The notes: generated by a model from the sequence alone, not told the origin. Counted from the stretch's first letter, positions 21,233 through 34,717 are shown. The stretch is 64,000 bases of DNA from Eucalyptus grandis (GCF_016545825.1 NC_052618.1:11585398-11649397); one strand, 5' to 3'. Made by a program: numbers and translations.

Positions 21233-21968
21233 TAAATCATGAAAAATTTATACATTTGTAACAAATTTATCCTTAATTAGTTTCCGTTAAATACTACAGA
21301 CCAGCTCTCCTTTTGGTTGGACTTGCTAAGCTCGAAGGTGTGATTTGAGCGAGCTCGGATGAAGCATGTTTCTTTCTTGGCCAGAGACCGTCCACTTGAG
21401 TCAATCATGTCACGAGCAAAGCTCGTTGTTATCCTCTCATCATGAATTGAGTCCTTACCTTCGTTCGTATGATCCCTAATCAACTCTAGTCGGTATTTAT
21501 CATTATCGAAAGCATCTGCATTTAAGCTTTCTGAAATCGATCTGGATAGAGAAACTGCCTGAATGAGAAAGACATAAATTAAATTACAATTTCCATACGA
21601 CAATAGAGTTGCCCGAGGAGCCACGAATGGCCGAGACAGCATCCCTGTCCTCTCACGCTTTTTTCCCGACTCGGTCGTAGTGGGGAATCTCTTTTCCTCC
21701 CTGCTCGTGAGTGAAGGTTGGGATCTTTTCCGAGAGGTCATATGTTTCCTTCCTCCCTTTTGCTTTTGCAAAAAGGAAAATTGATTTCTTCCGTCGACAT
21801 GGAGCGAAGATGACATTTTTGTTCTTCTTTGATTCCGCACCCGACTCAATAACAAAATTTACTTTTGTTTTTGTTGATTTTTTGCAACATTTTGTTGCGT
21901 GCAATGATTCCTCTTTTGAGCTGGAAAGCGTCTTGAAATGGCAATAGCTAAAAGGGGGCTATTGAAGT
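21233..21968. other. Conserved non-coding region between BXL relic and Copia LTR (copy 1)
   Basis: It is repeated at 45592-46320. The minus strand has a 192-codon open stretch in this copy (21277-21855), but the second copy is broken in the same frame, and no domain is recognised. ACTACAGAC at 21293-21301 is the uninserted target of the MULE-like element at 44294-45591. Confidence 0.4.
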
Positions 21969-22348
21969 TGTTGCGGAAAAAATGCCCAAAGATACCAATC
22001 AAAGCACAAATAATAAAGGATGAAAGCAAAATTGAAATTGCACGAAACATAAGATACGTGTGAAAAACTCAAAACAAGAAAAACTATAGGGAGAGAGGGA
22101 TTTTGCTATATTTAATAACAAGTACGAGAGTATAATCCAAAAGTTCTAAAAACTATTTGGCGAGCCACCAGATCTAAAGATCCAACGAGAATATAGAAAA
22201 AAACAAATGAAGAGAAATAATATGAAGGTTAGGATTTGAGAAGTGTTATTAGATACATTTTTTTTAATAGTCTCAATTCAAAAAATCCCTAAGACAAATG
22301 TGCATGGTCTAAAATACCATTATCTCTAATTCGAAAGTCAAAACTCAA
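21969..22348 (-). repeat. 3' LTR relic of the minus-strand Copia (copy 1)
   Basis: Read on the minus strand, it starts near TTGAGTTTTGACTTTCGAA and ends GCATTTTTTCCGCAACA. The same LTR occurs at 46321-46707, and in plus orientation, split by a TIR element, at 28063-29283. The span is about 380 bp, with boundaries uncertain by a few bases. Confidence 0.55.
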
Positions 22349-22599
22349 TAAATGTCCATATTGACTTTAAATCTCCAAAAAAGTATTATGCCAAATACCA
22401 CAGGACCTCTCTCCCTCACCATTAAAAGTGACCACACAAGGCTACTGCAAAATAGTAGAATTGACGATGCATGCCCTTAAGCCTACATGAGCGTACTCGG
22501 TGTAGGAAACAAAGGATGAAATGCCACCAACTTCGCCTAAGCAAATCAAATGGTTAAAACACCAATCAAATCCAAGCGATGCTTGAACTTGGTTAAAGG

Positions 22600-24092
22600 A
22601 ACTAGCTTAGTCAATATACTTGTCGGATTATCCAGTGTAGATACTTTTCTCATTGTAACTATACCTTAAGCAATCTAATAATGCACAAAGTGATACAGTA
22701 TGTCCATATATTTTGTCCTCTTGTGATGCATCGCGTTCTTGGTCAAAACAATTTGCATTTTGGTTTTCGCAACAAATAATGGAGGCTTCCTCTTGCTTAA
22801 GTTCCATAATCAAATGTTTCAACCAAAGAGCTTCCTTTATAGCTTCTACTGTTACCATATACCGCTTCCGTCGTTGCCATATACACTGCTTTGATAGTGG
22901 ATAAAGCAATTGCATCATGTAAAATTCCTCTCCAACTAACCACAAAATCACCAAGTATAAAAGTATAACATTTCAAAGATCTCCTTTTGTCAAGATTACT
23001 TACATAATCAAAATCAACGAAGTCAACAACCGAATGTTTTATATCACAACCTCCATCAAAGATCAAACTCACATAGGTACTGAAGAATCAATTTCACAAC
23101 TTGCCAGTGAGCTTTCCTTGGACGTGCAATATACTTGCTCACAACACTAATAGCTTAGGAAATATATGGACGAGTGCAAACCATAGCATACATAAGGCAA
23201 AATACTAGAATATGGAGCTTGAGACATCTCATCTTCTTCTTCTTTAGTAGTAGGCGATAAAGAAGTTGAAAGCCTAAATTGGGATGCTAAAGGAGTACTT
23301 ACCGATTTCGCTCAAGATTTTCTCAGTATACTTCTTTTGCGAGAGGTATAATTTTCAATCTGTCCGTCTCTTTGAATCTCCATACCTAGAATTTTCTTGG
23401 CAGCTCTAAGATCTTTCATATCAAATTCTTTGCTAAGTTGCCTCTTCAAATTTTGTATCTCTAATATGTTATATCCATATTTAATAGAAAACAAATAAAA
23501 GAAACAGCATGTAATCTCTTATAGTATACACAACTATCATGTGTACTTCGTGAGTGGCCATAACTCAATATAAAACTATCAAACCTCTTGTTCTAGATCA
23601 TAAAGGGCTAAGACATATAGATTGTCTCTGCTCGCCATGACTCAACAACGAATCTCTCGGGTTTAGACATATAAATTGTCTCCTCAAGCTCGCCATGTAG
23701 AAAAGCAATCTTGACATCAAGTTGCTAAAGTTCTAAATCATAAAGGGCTATTAATGCGAGCAACACACGAATGGAACTATGTTTCACAACTAGAGAGAAC
23801 ACTTCATTAAAGTAGATCCTCTCCTTCTAACTAAAAACTTTTGCTACCGAACATGCATTGAATCTTTCATCTTCAACTCCTAGAATTCTCTCTCTTCTTT
23901 TGAAGACCCACTTGCACCCAACAGATCTTTTACCTTTAGGGAATTTCACAATATCCCAAGTTTGATTCTTATGAAGAGACTTGATCTCTTCATTCATCAC
24001 AACAAGCCACTTCTCAAATTTAGAACAAATAGTACATTCACGGAATGTAGAAGATTCTTCAATACGAAGCTCTTCAACAACTGTAAGAGTAT
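22600..24092 (-). pseudogene. Decayed Copia pol (RT and RNase H), TNT1-94-like, copy 1
   Basis: Read leftward from 24092, the minus strand encodes the start of a Copia reverse transcriptase (NEEIKSLHKNQTWDIV, then KGKRSVGCKWVF). Next come a DVK-AFLHGELEE stretch, the later RT segment LKRQLSKEFDMKDLRAAKK and LGMEI (about 23312-23494). The RNase H region follows, with VDFDYVSNLDKRRS, ALSTIKAVYMATTEA and EALWLKHLI (about 22750-23070). Stops and frameshifts are frequent. The 5' part is interrupted by the TIR element and inversion breakpoint at 24093. Confidence 0.75.
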
Positions 24093-24879
24093 GGCCCTAT
24101 TTGGTTGGGCATTTAGAAAGCCCTTTGGGACTCTAAAGTCCCTTGGCCAAATGCAAACGCGTTTGGTTCATTTTTTGGGTGGCTTTGGCGAGATGCAATT
24201 GCATCTCCAAGTGGCTCTAAGGGGCTTTAGCTGAATGCAAGGGTTGAGATGCTTTGGGAAGTTGTATTTTGGGAATGCAAGTAGCTCGGTTACTATTCAT
24301 CTTCTCCAACCTCTCCAAGTTGCTGATCAGAGGCCGACGAACACCGACGAAGGGATGGCACACGCCGATGACTGCCGCCTGAGGGTCGGCCGACTTCGGC
24401 GACCGTTGCCGGACCTCAGGCAACGTCCGGATCTCGCTTCCCAAGTATTGGCCGCTTGGATCGCGCGACCCTAGGCGATGGTTGCTGGGGTTGGGCGACC
24501 CCAGGCGCCTGGTCGCCTAGGTTGTGCGCGGCTGTCGCCTGGTCGCCTGGGTTGCGCGACCCCAGGCAACGGTCGGCTGAGGTCGCGTGACCCAGGCGGC
24601 TAGATCTGGCCATCCGGCCACCAGCGCGACCCCAGCGACAATCGCCTGAGGTTACGCGACCCAGGTGGCTGGACTTCAAAAAAGAAAATATAATTTTTTT
24701 TGTTTTTTAATTTAATAAAAGTCATTTACAAATGCAAATTTTACCAAACGATATTTTGGCCAAAGTTGTATCTCAATACAAATTTTACCAAACGATATTT
24801 GCATTTCGAAAACCTCATTCACCCAAAGGTATTTGTATTTTGGCAAATGCATTTCCCAAAAGCCGAACCAAACGGGCCC
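24093..24879. mobile_element. TIR element E4 at an inversion breakpoint
   Basis: The ends are GGCCCTATTTGGTTGGGC and, inverted, AGGGCCCGTTTGGTTCGG. The arms are rich in CATTT/AAATGC and the GC-rich core is at 24330-24670 (GCGACCCCAGGC repeats). The left flank is Copia pol and the right flank is the edge of the inverted block b (TAA after the element), so no matching target duplication is seen. It resembles the element at 35281-36345. Confidence 0.65.
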
Positions 24880-24881
24880 TA

Positions 24882-27457
24882 ACTCTTTTTACGATGATCA
24901 AAATTGGGAGTTGTTGGAACTGGCTCTTGGAACTACTTCATGAAGATTAACCATACCCAATCTAATCCAAAATAGTTCCACTGTTATTAGGAATTGGGGT
25001 TAATAAAATTAAATGTCCCAAATTGGTATCCCATGATATATTTATCCCCAAACTAATTTTTCTCTCACAAAAAGCAAAACTAATACCCATGACCCATATC
25101 TACCATTCTCAACATTCCATCCAATATCTCACTAATTTTTCTCTCACAAAAAAACAAAACTAATACCCATGACCCATAATCTACCATTCTCAACACGTAC
25201 GCAAGAAGGACTTAATGTCGAGAATGACAAATTAGACGTGAAAAATTCACATGTGTCAACACGTACGTATTTTAATGAAATATCAGACGAAATGAAGATA
25301 GAGGATGGATTAGGGTTGGGGTATCCATTTGGTATTATTTATGATATAAAAATTAGTGTGGGAGTAAATATGTCATGGGGTACTAGTTTGGGACTTTAGG
25401 ATTATAAATATAACATTTTGATATGCATGCCCAATTCTCGAGATAACGTTGTACATTACATCACAGCATATTATACTTTTAAAGAAACGGGAAAGATCAT
25501 GAGCCGACAATGAAGTCGGAATGATTCTATCATGCAAAAATGAAGAAAATGTTAATTCGTAGTATCCCATACGTAGAATCAATGCGACAGAAGTCGAGCT
25601 TATAGAAAACGAAATGGTTGGTGCCTTTGGTGGACCCTATTATTTCTTCAATACAAATCTTGTTTGTATTTAGTTTGTCGCCATTACGAGATGCCTTCGA
25701 ACTCAAATAGGCACAGACCCGAAAGAAAAAAAAATCATATGGGACAAAAGTGCACCCAAGAAAATGGTGCCAAAAAAAAAAATGAACTTCTTTCTTGAGT
25801 TGGGTGTTAAGTCAATAAGAGCTAGCGTCTTCTTCACTCAATGTTGACGTCAGAAATTCATTTCCCTTATTTATTTATTTTTAAGATATAAAGAATCTTT
25901 TAAGGCTCTATTTGGTAATTTGCCAAACGGTAACAATTTCTATTTTCTTTTTCTTTGTGGGAGAAGATGTAGAATAAAAATTCGTTTGGTAAAACTTTTA
26001 TTTTCGAGAACAAATTTATATATTTTTTTTTGTTTTCGAAAATACATTTGGAACAAAATAAAAAAGTAAAAAAAAAAAAGTTGATTATTTGTTCCAAAGA
26101 ACAATTTCAGAATCAAGCCAACCTGTTTTTTGTTTTTTTTTTTTTCTCTTTTCTCTTCTTTCTTCTTGTTCTTCTTCCCTCTCTTCTCTTCTTCAACCGA
26201 TGTCATTGCCGCCCACTACCGCTAGTTGCCAGTGACTAGTTTAGCAAATTTCGACAAGCTCACCAGAAGCTCGCCCAACCTCCAGTGAGGCTTGGCCTCG
26301 CTAGATCTAGCGCAGTTGAACCTTGCCGGTGGCCAGGTGGGCATCACCCAAGCCTCTCCCAGCCACCAACAAGGCTCAGCCGAGCTTTGCCCAGCTACCC
26401 GTGAGGCTTGGCCAAACTACGCACAACCCCGATGAGGGTTGGCGACGCTTCGGTGAGGGCGTCGCCGGTGAGGTCGCCGCTCTCATTTAGCCGGTCGCCG
26501 GTCATCCCAAGGCCGGCGAATGGCAACCCTTGAAGAAGAAGATGAGAAAGGAAACAAAAAAAAAAGAAAGAAGGAAAAAATAGTAATAAAATTATTTAAA
26601 AATTAAAAGAAAATGATTTGAGTAGAAGTTTTAAGAACGGTGTAAAACACAATTCTATTTGGAAATTGAAATTTTGAACAGTTATTCAAACGGTTTAAAA
26701 TATTTAGAAATTGTTCTTGGGAACAAAATAAAAAATAAATTATTTTTTATCAAAAATTGTTCTCGAGAACAGAAGCGTTACCAAACCCGCCCTAAGCGTA
26801 GATTGGGCTTAACACTAGAAGTCAATCAAAACTCGAACTCAAGATGCCGTGAAAGATAAGCAAGCACGCTAGATTGCTAAGTCGATCATGCCATGCGGCG
26901 AGAAGAACTCCAAAGGTGATTGTGACGACCCTCGCATCGTGTAATTTCGTTGGACTCCTAAATGAAGGCATTGAGCACCGAATAACCCAATCGATAGTCT
27001 AATCATTTCGTATCATGTGGGTTGCTCATATATTCTTGCATTTCAAAATCAATTGTTGCATGAATGAATGTCGATGTCATATGGAAGGGCCATAACCCAG
27101 TTCAATTTTCTTTACGCTTCATCTCCTTTTTTTCTTTTGGTGTTCATTTGAAATAATGGATCATACAAGGAAATAGAAACGATATGGATGAGGCGTGACT
27201 AAATCTAGATTTGATTAACAGCATTAATACTTAACGGCAAAGATAATCAATATACTTTGCTATAGGTCCAAAGTTCCTCGGACTCTATAATGATCGTGGC
27301 AAAGTCGCATTGCTAGAACGTTCAGCCATGCGGACCCAAAATGCCATAAAAATAGCATTTTACCAATGTTCAAAATTGGGAGGAGTTGTTGGAACCGGCT
27401 TGAGAAACTACTTCGTGGAGATTAGCCATATAGAATCTAATCCAAATTAGTTCCACC
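24882..27457 (-). repeat. Repeat block b, inverted copy 2
   Basis: Reverse complement of 3532-6020, including the embedded TIR element and foldback. It forms part of a 4.4-kb inverted segment (24882-29283). CTTATTGAG at 27458-27466 is the intact, uninserted target of the MULE-like element at 49922-52241. Confidence 0.8.
25904..26792. mobile_element. TIR element E5 (E1 in inverted block b)
   Basis: An 889-bp counterpart of E1. TAA flanks it (25901-25903 and 26793-26795), the terminus is GGCTCTATTTGGTAATTTG, and the inverted right end is GGGCGGGTTTGGTAACG. The GC-rich core is at about 26200-26530. No coding content. Confidence 0.75.
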
Positions 27458-27474
27458 CTTATTGAGGATTAGAT

Positions 27475-28062
27475 TTCATATCATTAAAATCCTCAAACTG
27501 GTTATTCATAAATTAATTGTCATCTTACAAAAAATTCCCAATCAACCCAAATCTACCACTCGTTAATATTCCATTTAATAACTCATTAATATGCGTATGC
27601 ATCTAACAAATGACTGCAAGATGGATTGGACATGGAGAATAACGGATTTGACGTGGAAATCACGTGTGTTGACATGTATTTATTTTGACGTAATATCAAG
27701 CAGAATGCCGATGCAGGATAGATTTGAGTAAGGGGTACATATGTTGAGATTTTTTGTCAGACGAAAATTAGTTTGGGTAAATAAACCATGAAGGTACTAG
27801 TTTGTGAATTTTATCGGCATTACCCCAAAGTATTATAAGTAAAACATTGGATATGCATACTCAATTGTCTTGATCAATTGTGCATTACATGATAAGATTT
27901 CATGCTTCGGAAAAGAAGGGAAAAATCGCTGACAATGGAGTTGGAACGATCCTATCATGAAGTAAGGATAACAATAGTTCTGTATTAATGCCATCAATTA
28001 TACCGATCTAGTTTATGATAAATGATTTGGTTAGTGCCCTTAATTGGATCAAATCCAATATT
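27475..28062 (-). repeat. Block d with foldback element
   Basis: Reverse complement of 49300-49912. A foldback related to that of block b occupies about 27475-27835, with arms holding CAAACTGG/CTAGTTTGTG and ATTAGTTTGGGTAAATAAACC. The rest has no recognisable content. Confidence 0.55.
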
Positions 28063-29182
28063 TGGGTTTTGACTTTCAAATTAGAGATAAGAGTATTTTA
28101 GACTATGCACCTTTGTTTTAAGTTTTTATTTTTTATTTTAAGGGAGACTAAAGGGTCCATTTGTTTGTGTTTCTGTTCAAAAATTGTTTTGGGGAACAGT
28201 TCCAATGAACAATTTTTGACTAGAAAGATTCATTTGGTAAACTTGTTCCAGGAATAAAAAATGAATAGAAACACGTTTGGTAAATTTATATTCTTTTTTT
28301 GTTTCTTTTAATTTTTTAATATTTTTATTTTATTTTTCCTTTTTTTCTTCTTTTGTCCAATCGCCGGCCATGCCGAGGCCATGACCGACCGATGGGGGCC
28401 GGCAGCCTCACCCAGCCACAACGGGCTTGCCGGCCCCCAGCGAGGCCAAGCCTCGCTCGCACCGGCGCTCGGCCTCGCCTTGGCTAGGCGAGTTTGGCCT
28501 CGTCCCGATCCGGTGAGGCCGAGCCTCGCTAGGGCCAGCGACGCTCGACCTCACTAGGGGCTGGTGAGGTCGCCGGCCCTCAACAGCCGGTCGCCGGCCA
28601 TGGCCGAGGCCGGCGACTGGCCAAAGATAAAAGAAGAAGAAAAGAAGAAGAAAAAAAAAGAGAAGAAAAGAGAGGAGAGAGAAAAGAGAGGAGAGAGAAA
28701 ATTTGTTATTCAGAAGTGTTTCCGGAACAAAAAAAAAAAAACAACTTTTTTTGTTTCTTATTTCCGTTCAATTTTGTTTGGGAACAAAAAAAAAACAGAT
28801 TTTGAACAAAAATGCAAACAAACACGTTTCTGTTTTTTTTTTTTTTTGTTCCAGGAACAAAAAAACAAAATTTTTGTTCATAAACAAAAAAAAAAAAAAC
28901 ATAAACATGCACGCCCAAAATGAATATGTTTAACAACACATCTCAAACCCTAGCCCTCATATTATTTCCCTTCTTTTGTTTTTCCTATTTTCTCATTGGA
29001 TCTTTAAATCTAATGGCTCACCAAGTGATTTTTAAAGCTTTTGAACTGTACTCTCATACTCATACTCGTTGTTGAAGATAGTGAAACCTCTCTCTCTCCG
29101 TAATTTTTCATGTTTTAAGTTTTCCACGTATATCTTGTGTCTTGTGCAATTTCAGTTTTGCTTTCATCATTTACTATTTATG

Positions 29183-29215
<33 letters not shown>

Positions 29216-29283
29216 ATTGGTGCATCTTTGGGCATTTTTCCCCCATCCATGTTGGAACAAATTTTGGGCATTTTTTCGTAACA
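28063..29283 (+). repeat. Copia LTR in plus orientation, split by a TIR element
   Basis: The sequence from TGGGTTTTGACTTTCAAATT to GGGCATTTTTTCGTAACA is the same LTR as at 21969-22348 but in the opposite orientation, as expected if this segment was flipped. Element E6 (28153-28916) interrupts it. A poly-T run lies at about 29187-29214. Confidence 0.6.
28153..28916. mobile_element. TIR element E6 with GC-rich core
   Basis: A 764-bp element inserted in the Copia LTR. AAA flanks it (28150-28152 and 28917-28919). The ends are GGGTCCATTTGTTTGTG and, inverted, GGGCGTGCATGTTTATG. The GC-rich core at 28360-28620 includes GATCCGGTGAGGCCGAGCC. It is closely related to E3 at 19834-20523. Confidence 0.75.
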
Positions 29284-32204
29284 AATTTAATACGATAAAA
29301 AATCTCAATATGGTAGCTCGTCCGAATTTACCCAAATGAATTCTTGTGTCACAAAAATTTCAAAAGATTACTCTCATACCACACTTGCATCAAATTAAAT
29401 TTTGCGTCATAAAAAATTCCAAATCGATACACCCATGTCACATTTATTCTAAATTAATTTTATGCCATCAAAAATCTCATATCACCAAAATTAGAGATAT
29501 TAGAGATTTCCCAATCGAAGACTTTGGTAACTTGGGATTTTTTTTTTTTTTTTTTGTGACATGAAATTTATTGTAAGGTAAATATGGCATGGACGTACTA
29601 ATATGGGATTTTTATAACACAAAAATTAATTGGTGGCAAATGTGGCATGGATGTATCAATTAGAAGCCTTGATGATGCAAAAATTAATTTTGGATAAATG
29701 TGACATAAGTGCACCGGATCGGAGTTTTGATGATACGAAAATTACTTTGGAATAAATGTGGCATGAGCATATCATTTTGAGATGTTTGATGGTATCAACC
29801 ATTGAGAGAATGTTACTTTATCAACATTTCAAGTCGGCATGGCCTGAACCATTCTAGCAAAAGAACTTTGCCACAATCATTACTGCGTCCTAAGAACTTT
29901 GAACCTACAACAAGGTCTATTGACTTTTCAATAATCTTTGTCACAAAGTCAATATTTTATTTTTAAAATTTTCTTTTTGCAGGAGAAAATTTGGTTTCAA
30001 ATAGGTGAATAATATCATGGAGGTGCAGGACTAATATATGGATAGAGCACAAGAGTATCGAATCCACAAAAACATATTTATTAAACCCTTAGATTTTGAT
30101 TGGGAGAAGATAGCTCCTAAATCTAGAACTAGATTAAGAGAGTTCAACCTCTCAAATCTATAACTAGACTAGAACTGCTCCCAATTTTGATCATTGAGAA
30201 AATGATATCTCGACATTTTGGGTCTGCATGACTGAACCATCCTAGCGACTGGAATTTGCTGTAATCATTATTAAGTCTTAGGAACTTGACCTATAGCAAG
30301 GTATATTGATTATTTTTGTCACAAAGTATCAATAGGGTAAATCAAATCTCGGTTTAGTCGCGCCTCATCCATATCGCTTCTGTTTTCCTGTATGATTTGA
30401 AGTTAGTGCTTATAACTTGACAATCTTATACATAGAATTGTCGGATTTGTTGTTAGCGATGGCCACATGCTTTTGTCCCATTATCTCGAATGAAGACGAA
30501 AAGAGAAAAGAAGAGATAAATGCAAAGGGGTTGTGTGCCTTTTTTATCGACATCAGCTCATGCAATTGCTGATTTTATAGTCAAGTATTATGAGCGACCC
30601 ACCCGACACGAAATAATCAGAGCATCGATCGGATTATTTGGTGCTCATTACCTTTGCTTGGGACCCAACTGAGATTATCTGATGCAAGCTAGTTGTGGAA
30701 AAATTATCAAAAAAATCTGAAACTCATTATGTGAATGTCAATTCAATTTCAAATTTTCAAGATCGTTAAATTAGTCATATACATTTTGATGATTTGTCAA
30801 TATAGTCATTCCGGCCATTTTTGGCTAAAATTGCTAATGTAGACGTTAGCCATCCTACATGACATGACCTATATGTACGCTAATGTGGACAATTTTTGCA
30901 TTTTTGAAAAAGAAGAAAATTGCAAAATAGAAAAAAATTCAGAAATTTTTTTAAAAATTGCAAAACTTATCCACATTAATGGTAATCGTGTTTTATAGGA
31001 TGGTTAGCATAAACATCAATGATTGCTAGCTGAAATTGGCGGGAAGGACTACTTTGGTAAAGCATTAAAAATTTAGGACTAAATTGATCAAATTAAAAAG
31101 TTTAAGATTATATTGACTCTTTCACAATGAATTAAGAATTTTTTTTTAAATATAATTATCCACTACAGTCACCTCGGGAGTTCTTCGCATCGCATAGCAT
31201 AATTGGCTTAGCAATCTCGCGCTTGCTAATCTTTAAGGCATCTCGATTTTGAGCTTTTGACGGACTTTTAGGGTTGAACCCAATCGATGCTTGCGCGATT
31301 TTCCATTTTATTAAAAAAAAAAAAAAAAAAAGGAAAAATGAATTTCTCATGTCAACATTGAGTGAGGAAACGCTTGTTCTTCTTAATTTAACACTCAAGT
31401 CAATAAAGAAGTTCACCTTTTCTTTTTGCACCATTTTCTTGAGTGCATTTTCCATCCTATTTGAGTTCGAAGGCATCTCGAAACGGGGACAAAGTAAATA
31501 TAAACAAGAGGTGTACTGAAGAAATAATAGGGTCCACGAAAGGCACCATCCATTTCGTTTTCTATGACCTCGACTGATGTCGCATTGATTGTATGCATGG
31601 AATACTACAAACTTAACATTTTCTTCATTTCTGCATGATAGAATCTTTCCTGTTAGAGATAATTGAGATAACTCTTTAAGATATTTTCCTATATTAGAGA
31701 TAATTAGAATACATTTGTTAGATTTATGTATCTTTTAACATCATGCAATATCTTATACATATCTTTATTGATATATGTCATATTTGATAACCTTTCATAA
31801 AATCTATAAATAAGTTGATGTACTTTATTATGATATACTGAAATATATATACATTTTTTCCAATTTATATTTTCTGTATTCTTACATTTAACTTGGTACC
31901 AATGCTAGACGATCTTGAAGTGTGTTAGGTGCACTTTCATCACACTCGGTGCACACCCAAGTGCATTTTTTAAGCTAAAATTGTTTCCTGTCATTTTTTT
32001 TCTAATAAGTCCTAATATCCTCCAGTTAAGTTGTTTTCCCTCCCATATGAGGAAGTGCTTAGTCAAGTTCATTCCATAATGGTCATGTTTCAATGCCAAT
32101 CACAATAGTCACATCCCCCAGTCGAGCCTTTCATAGAGATGGCTTTTCTTTAGATACTAGCCGCATAAGCCCCGCTACCTTATATTTTTACATAGTCAAA
32201 ACGT
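29284..32204 (+). repeat. Repeat block c, copy 2
   Basis: A long direct match to 6021-8745. It contains the foldback (29284-29807), the MULE-like MITE (30694-31163) and a well-preserved Copia LTR relic (31651-31886, TGTTAGAGATAATT to TTCTTACA, followed by ACTTGGTACCAATGC). The segment 31976-32204 is the uninserted counterpart of the region around 35200-36430. TTA at 32059-32061 is the empty site for element E7, and TATAAACA at 31499-31506 is the empty site for element M3. Confidence 0.8.
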
Positions 32205-33680
32205 CAAATATGCGGACAGAGCACAAGAGTATCGAATCTCAGAAAACATATTTATTAAGCTCCCAGATTTTGTTAGGGAGAAGATAGCTCCTAGATCTAG
32301 AATTAGATTAAGAGAGTTCAAACTGTCAAATCTATAACTAGACTAGAATTGCTCCCAATTTTGATATGAGGAAAATGATATGTCGACATTTTGAGTCCGC
32401 ATGACTGAACTGTCCTAGTGATTGGAATTTGCTGTAATCATTATTAAGTCTTAGGAACTTGAACCTATAGCAAGGTATATTGATTATTTTTGTCACGAAG
32501 TATCAATAGGGTAAATCAAATCTCGGTTTAGTCGCACCTCATCCATATCACTTCTGTTTTCCTGTATGATTTGAAGTTAATGCTAATAACTTGACAATCT
32601 TATTCATAGAATTTTCAGATTTGTTGTTAGCGATGGCCACATGCTTTTGCCCCATTATCTCGAATGAAGACGAAAAGAGAAAAGAAGAGATAAGTGCAAA
32701 GGGGTTGTGTACCTTTTTCTACCGACATCAGCTCATGCAATTGCTGATTTTATAGTCAAGTATTATGAGCGATCCACCCGACACGAAATAATCAGAGCAT
32801 CGATCGGATTATTTGGTGCTCATTACCTTTGCTCGGGACCCAACTAAGATTATCTAATGCAAGCTAGTCGTGGAAAAATTATCAAAGAAATCTGAAACTC
32901 ATTATGTGAATGTCAATTTAGTTTCAAATTTTCAAGATCGTCAAATTAGTCCTATACCTTTTGACGATTTATCAATATAGTCATTCTGGCCATTTTTGGC
33001 TAAAAATTACTAATGTAGACGTTGGTCATCCTACATGACATGATCTATTTGGCACGACCTACACTGATGTGGATAATTTTTGCATTTTTGAAAAAGAAGA
33101 AAATTGAAAAATAGAAAACAATTCAGATTTTTTAAAAAAAAAATTGCAAAAATTATCCACATTAATGGTAATCGTGTTTTATAGGATCATTAGCATTAAC
33201 ATCAATGATTGCTAGCCGAAATTGGCGGGAAGGACTACTTTGGTAAAGTGTTAAAAATTTAGGACTAAATTGATCAAATTAAAAATTTAAGATTAAATTG
33301 ACTCTTGTACAATGAATTAAGAACTTTTTTTAATATAATTGTCCACTACAGTCACCTTTGGGAGTTCTTCGCATTGCATAGCATAATTGGCTTAGCAATC
33401 TCGCGCTTGCTAATCTTTAAGGCATCTCGATTTTGAGCTTTTGACGGACTTTAAGGGTTGAACCCAATTGATGCTTGCACGATTCTCCATTTAAAAAAGA
33501 AGAAGGAAAAATGAATTTCTCATGTCAACATTGAGTGAGGAAAACGCTTGTTCTTCTTAATTTAACACTCAAGTCAATAAAGAAGTTCACCTTTTCCTTT
33601 TGCACCATTTTCTTGCGTGCATTTTCCATCCTATTTGAGTTCGAAGGCATCTCGAAACGGGGACAAAGTAAATATAAAAA

Positions 33681-34717
33681 GGGAAAAAATCAAATAAAGA
33701 CCCAAAGTGCCATCATTTTCTCAAAAGAGGACCTGAAGTGAAATTTGTCTTAAATAAGGACCCAAAGTAATTATTTAGTCTCAAAGAAGGACCTCACTCG
33801 TCGGCCGGTGAATAGATACATCTCCGATGTATATTATGGTGGCTTGATTAGGGTATTTTCATCCATTTTTTTTTTCATTTTTGGTTGCCCCTTTCATCGC
33901 CTTCTTCGTCCCCCGTTCACTTCTTCTTGCCCAAATCAAGAACTCCGGACTCGAGGAAAGGCCAGCGAGCGCCTGCCGCTAGTAAGGGCCGACGAGGGCT
34001 CGACGCCCATCACCAGCAGCGAGCGAGAGCTCGAAGCCCATCGTTGAGAGCGGGCGAGGGCCATCAAGCCCTCATTGGCCATGGGGAGGGGGCCGACCAA
34101 ATTGAGGCCCTACAAGAAAGTCCTCAGGGGCAAAAGGGGTAGCTGAAGAAGTCGTCGATCCGGGAGTAGTGTGGGCTCGACGGCCCTCACCAACTACAAC
34201 CGAGGTCACCCTCGCTAGATCTGGCGAGGGTCAACTTGCAAGCCCTCACCCACGCTTGGCGAGGGTTTAATGGCCCTCACCTACTGCCGGCGATGGGCGT
34301 CCAACCCTCGCAAGCCCTTACCAACTACCAACGCTTGATAGCCCTTCCCAAGTCCAATGTTCTTGAGAAGAAGACAAACAGGGGACGAAGAAGATGATGA
34401 ACAGTGCCACCATTGACCCAAAAAAAAATATATTAAAGAACAAGACAACAAAAAATTATTAAAAAAAAAATTGAACAAAAATACCCCTGATCAGGCTACC
34501 GGAATATGCATTGGAGATGCATCTATTCACCGGCCAACAAATGAGGTCATTCTTTAAGACTAAATGATCACTTTGGGTCCTTATTTGGGACAGACTCCAC
34601 TCCAGGTCCTCTTTTGAAAAAATGAAGGTACTTTGAATCATTATTTGAGACAAATTTCACTTCATGTCCTCTTTTGAGAAAATGATGGCACTTTGGGTCC
34701 TTATTTGAAATTTTCCC
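33681..34717. mobile_element. MULE-like element M3
   Basis: A 1037-bp element with TIRs over 100 bp long. Both ends read GGGAAAA, then CAAATAAGGACCCAAAGTGC, then CATCATTTTCTCAAAAGAGG with few differences. The flanks TATAAAAA (33673-33680) and TATAAACA (34718-34725) are an 8-bp target duplication with one change. The empty site TATAAACA is intact at 31499-31506 and 8280-8287. The GC-rich core is at 33890-34370 (CTCGCTAGATCTGGCGAGG). No transposase. Confidence 0.8.

Noticed and set aside
21277..21855. 192-codon minus-strand frame in the region before the Copia LTR
   Set aside because: The duplicated region at 45592-46320 is broken in this frame and no domain is recognisable.
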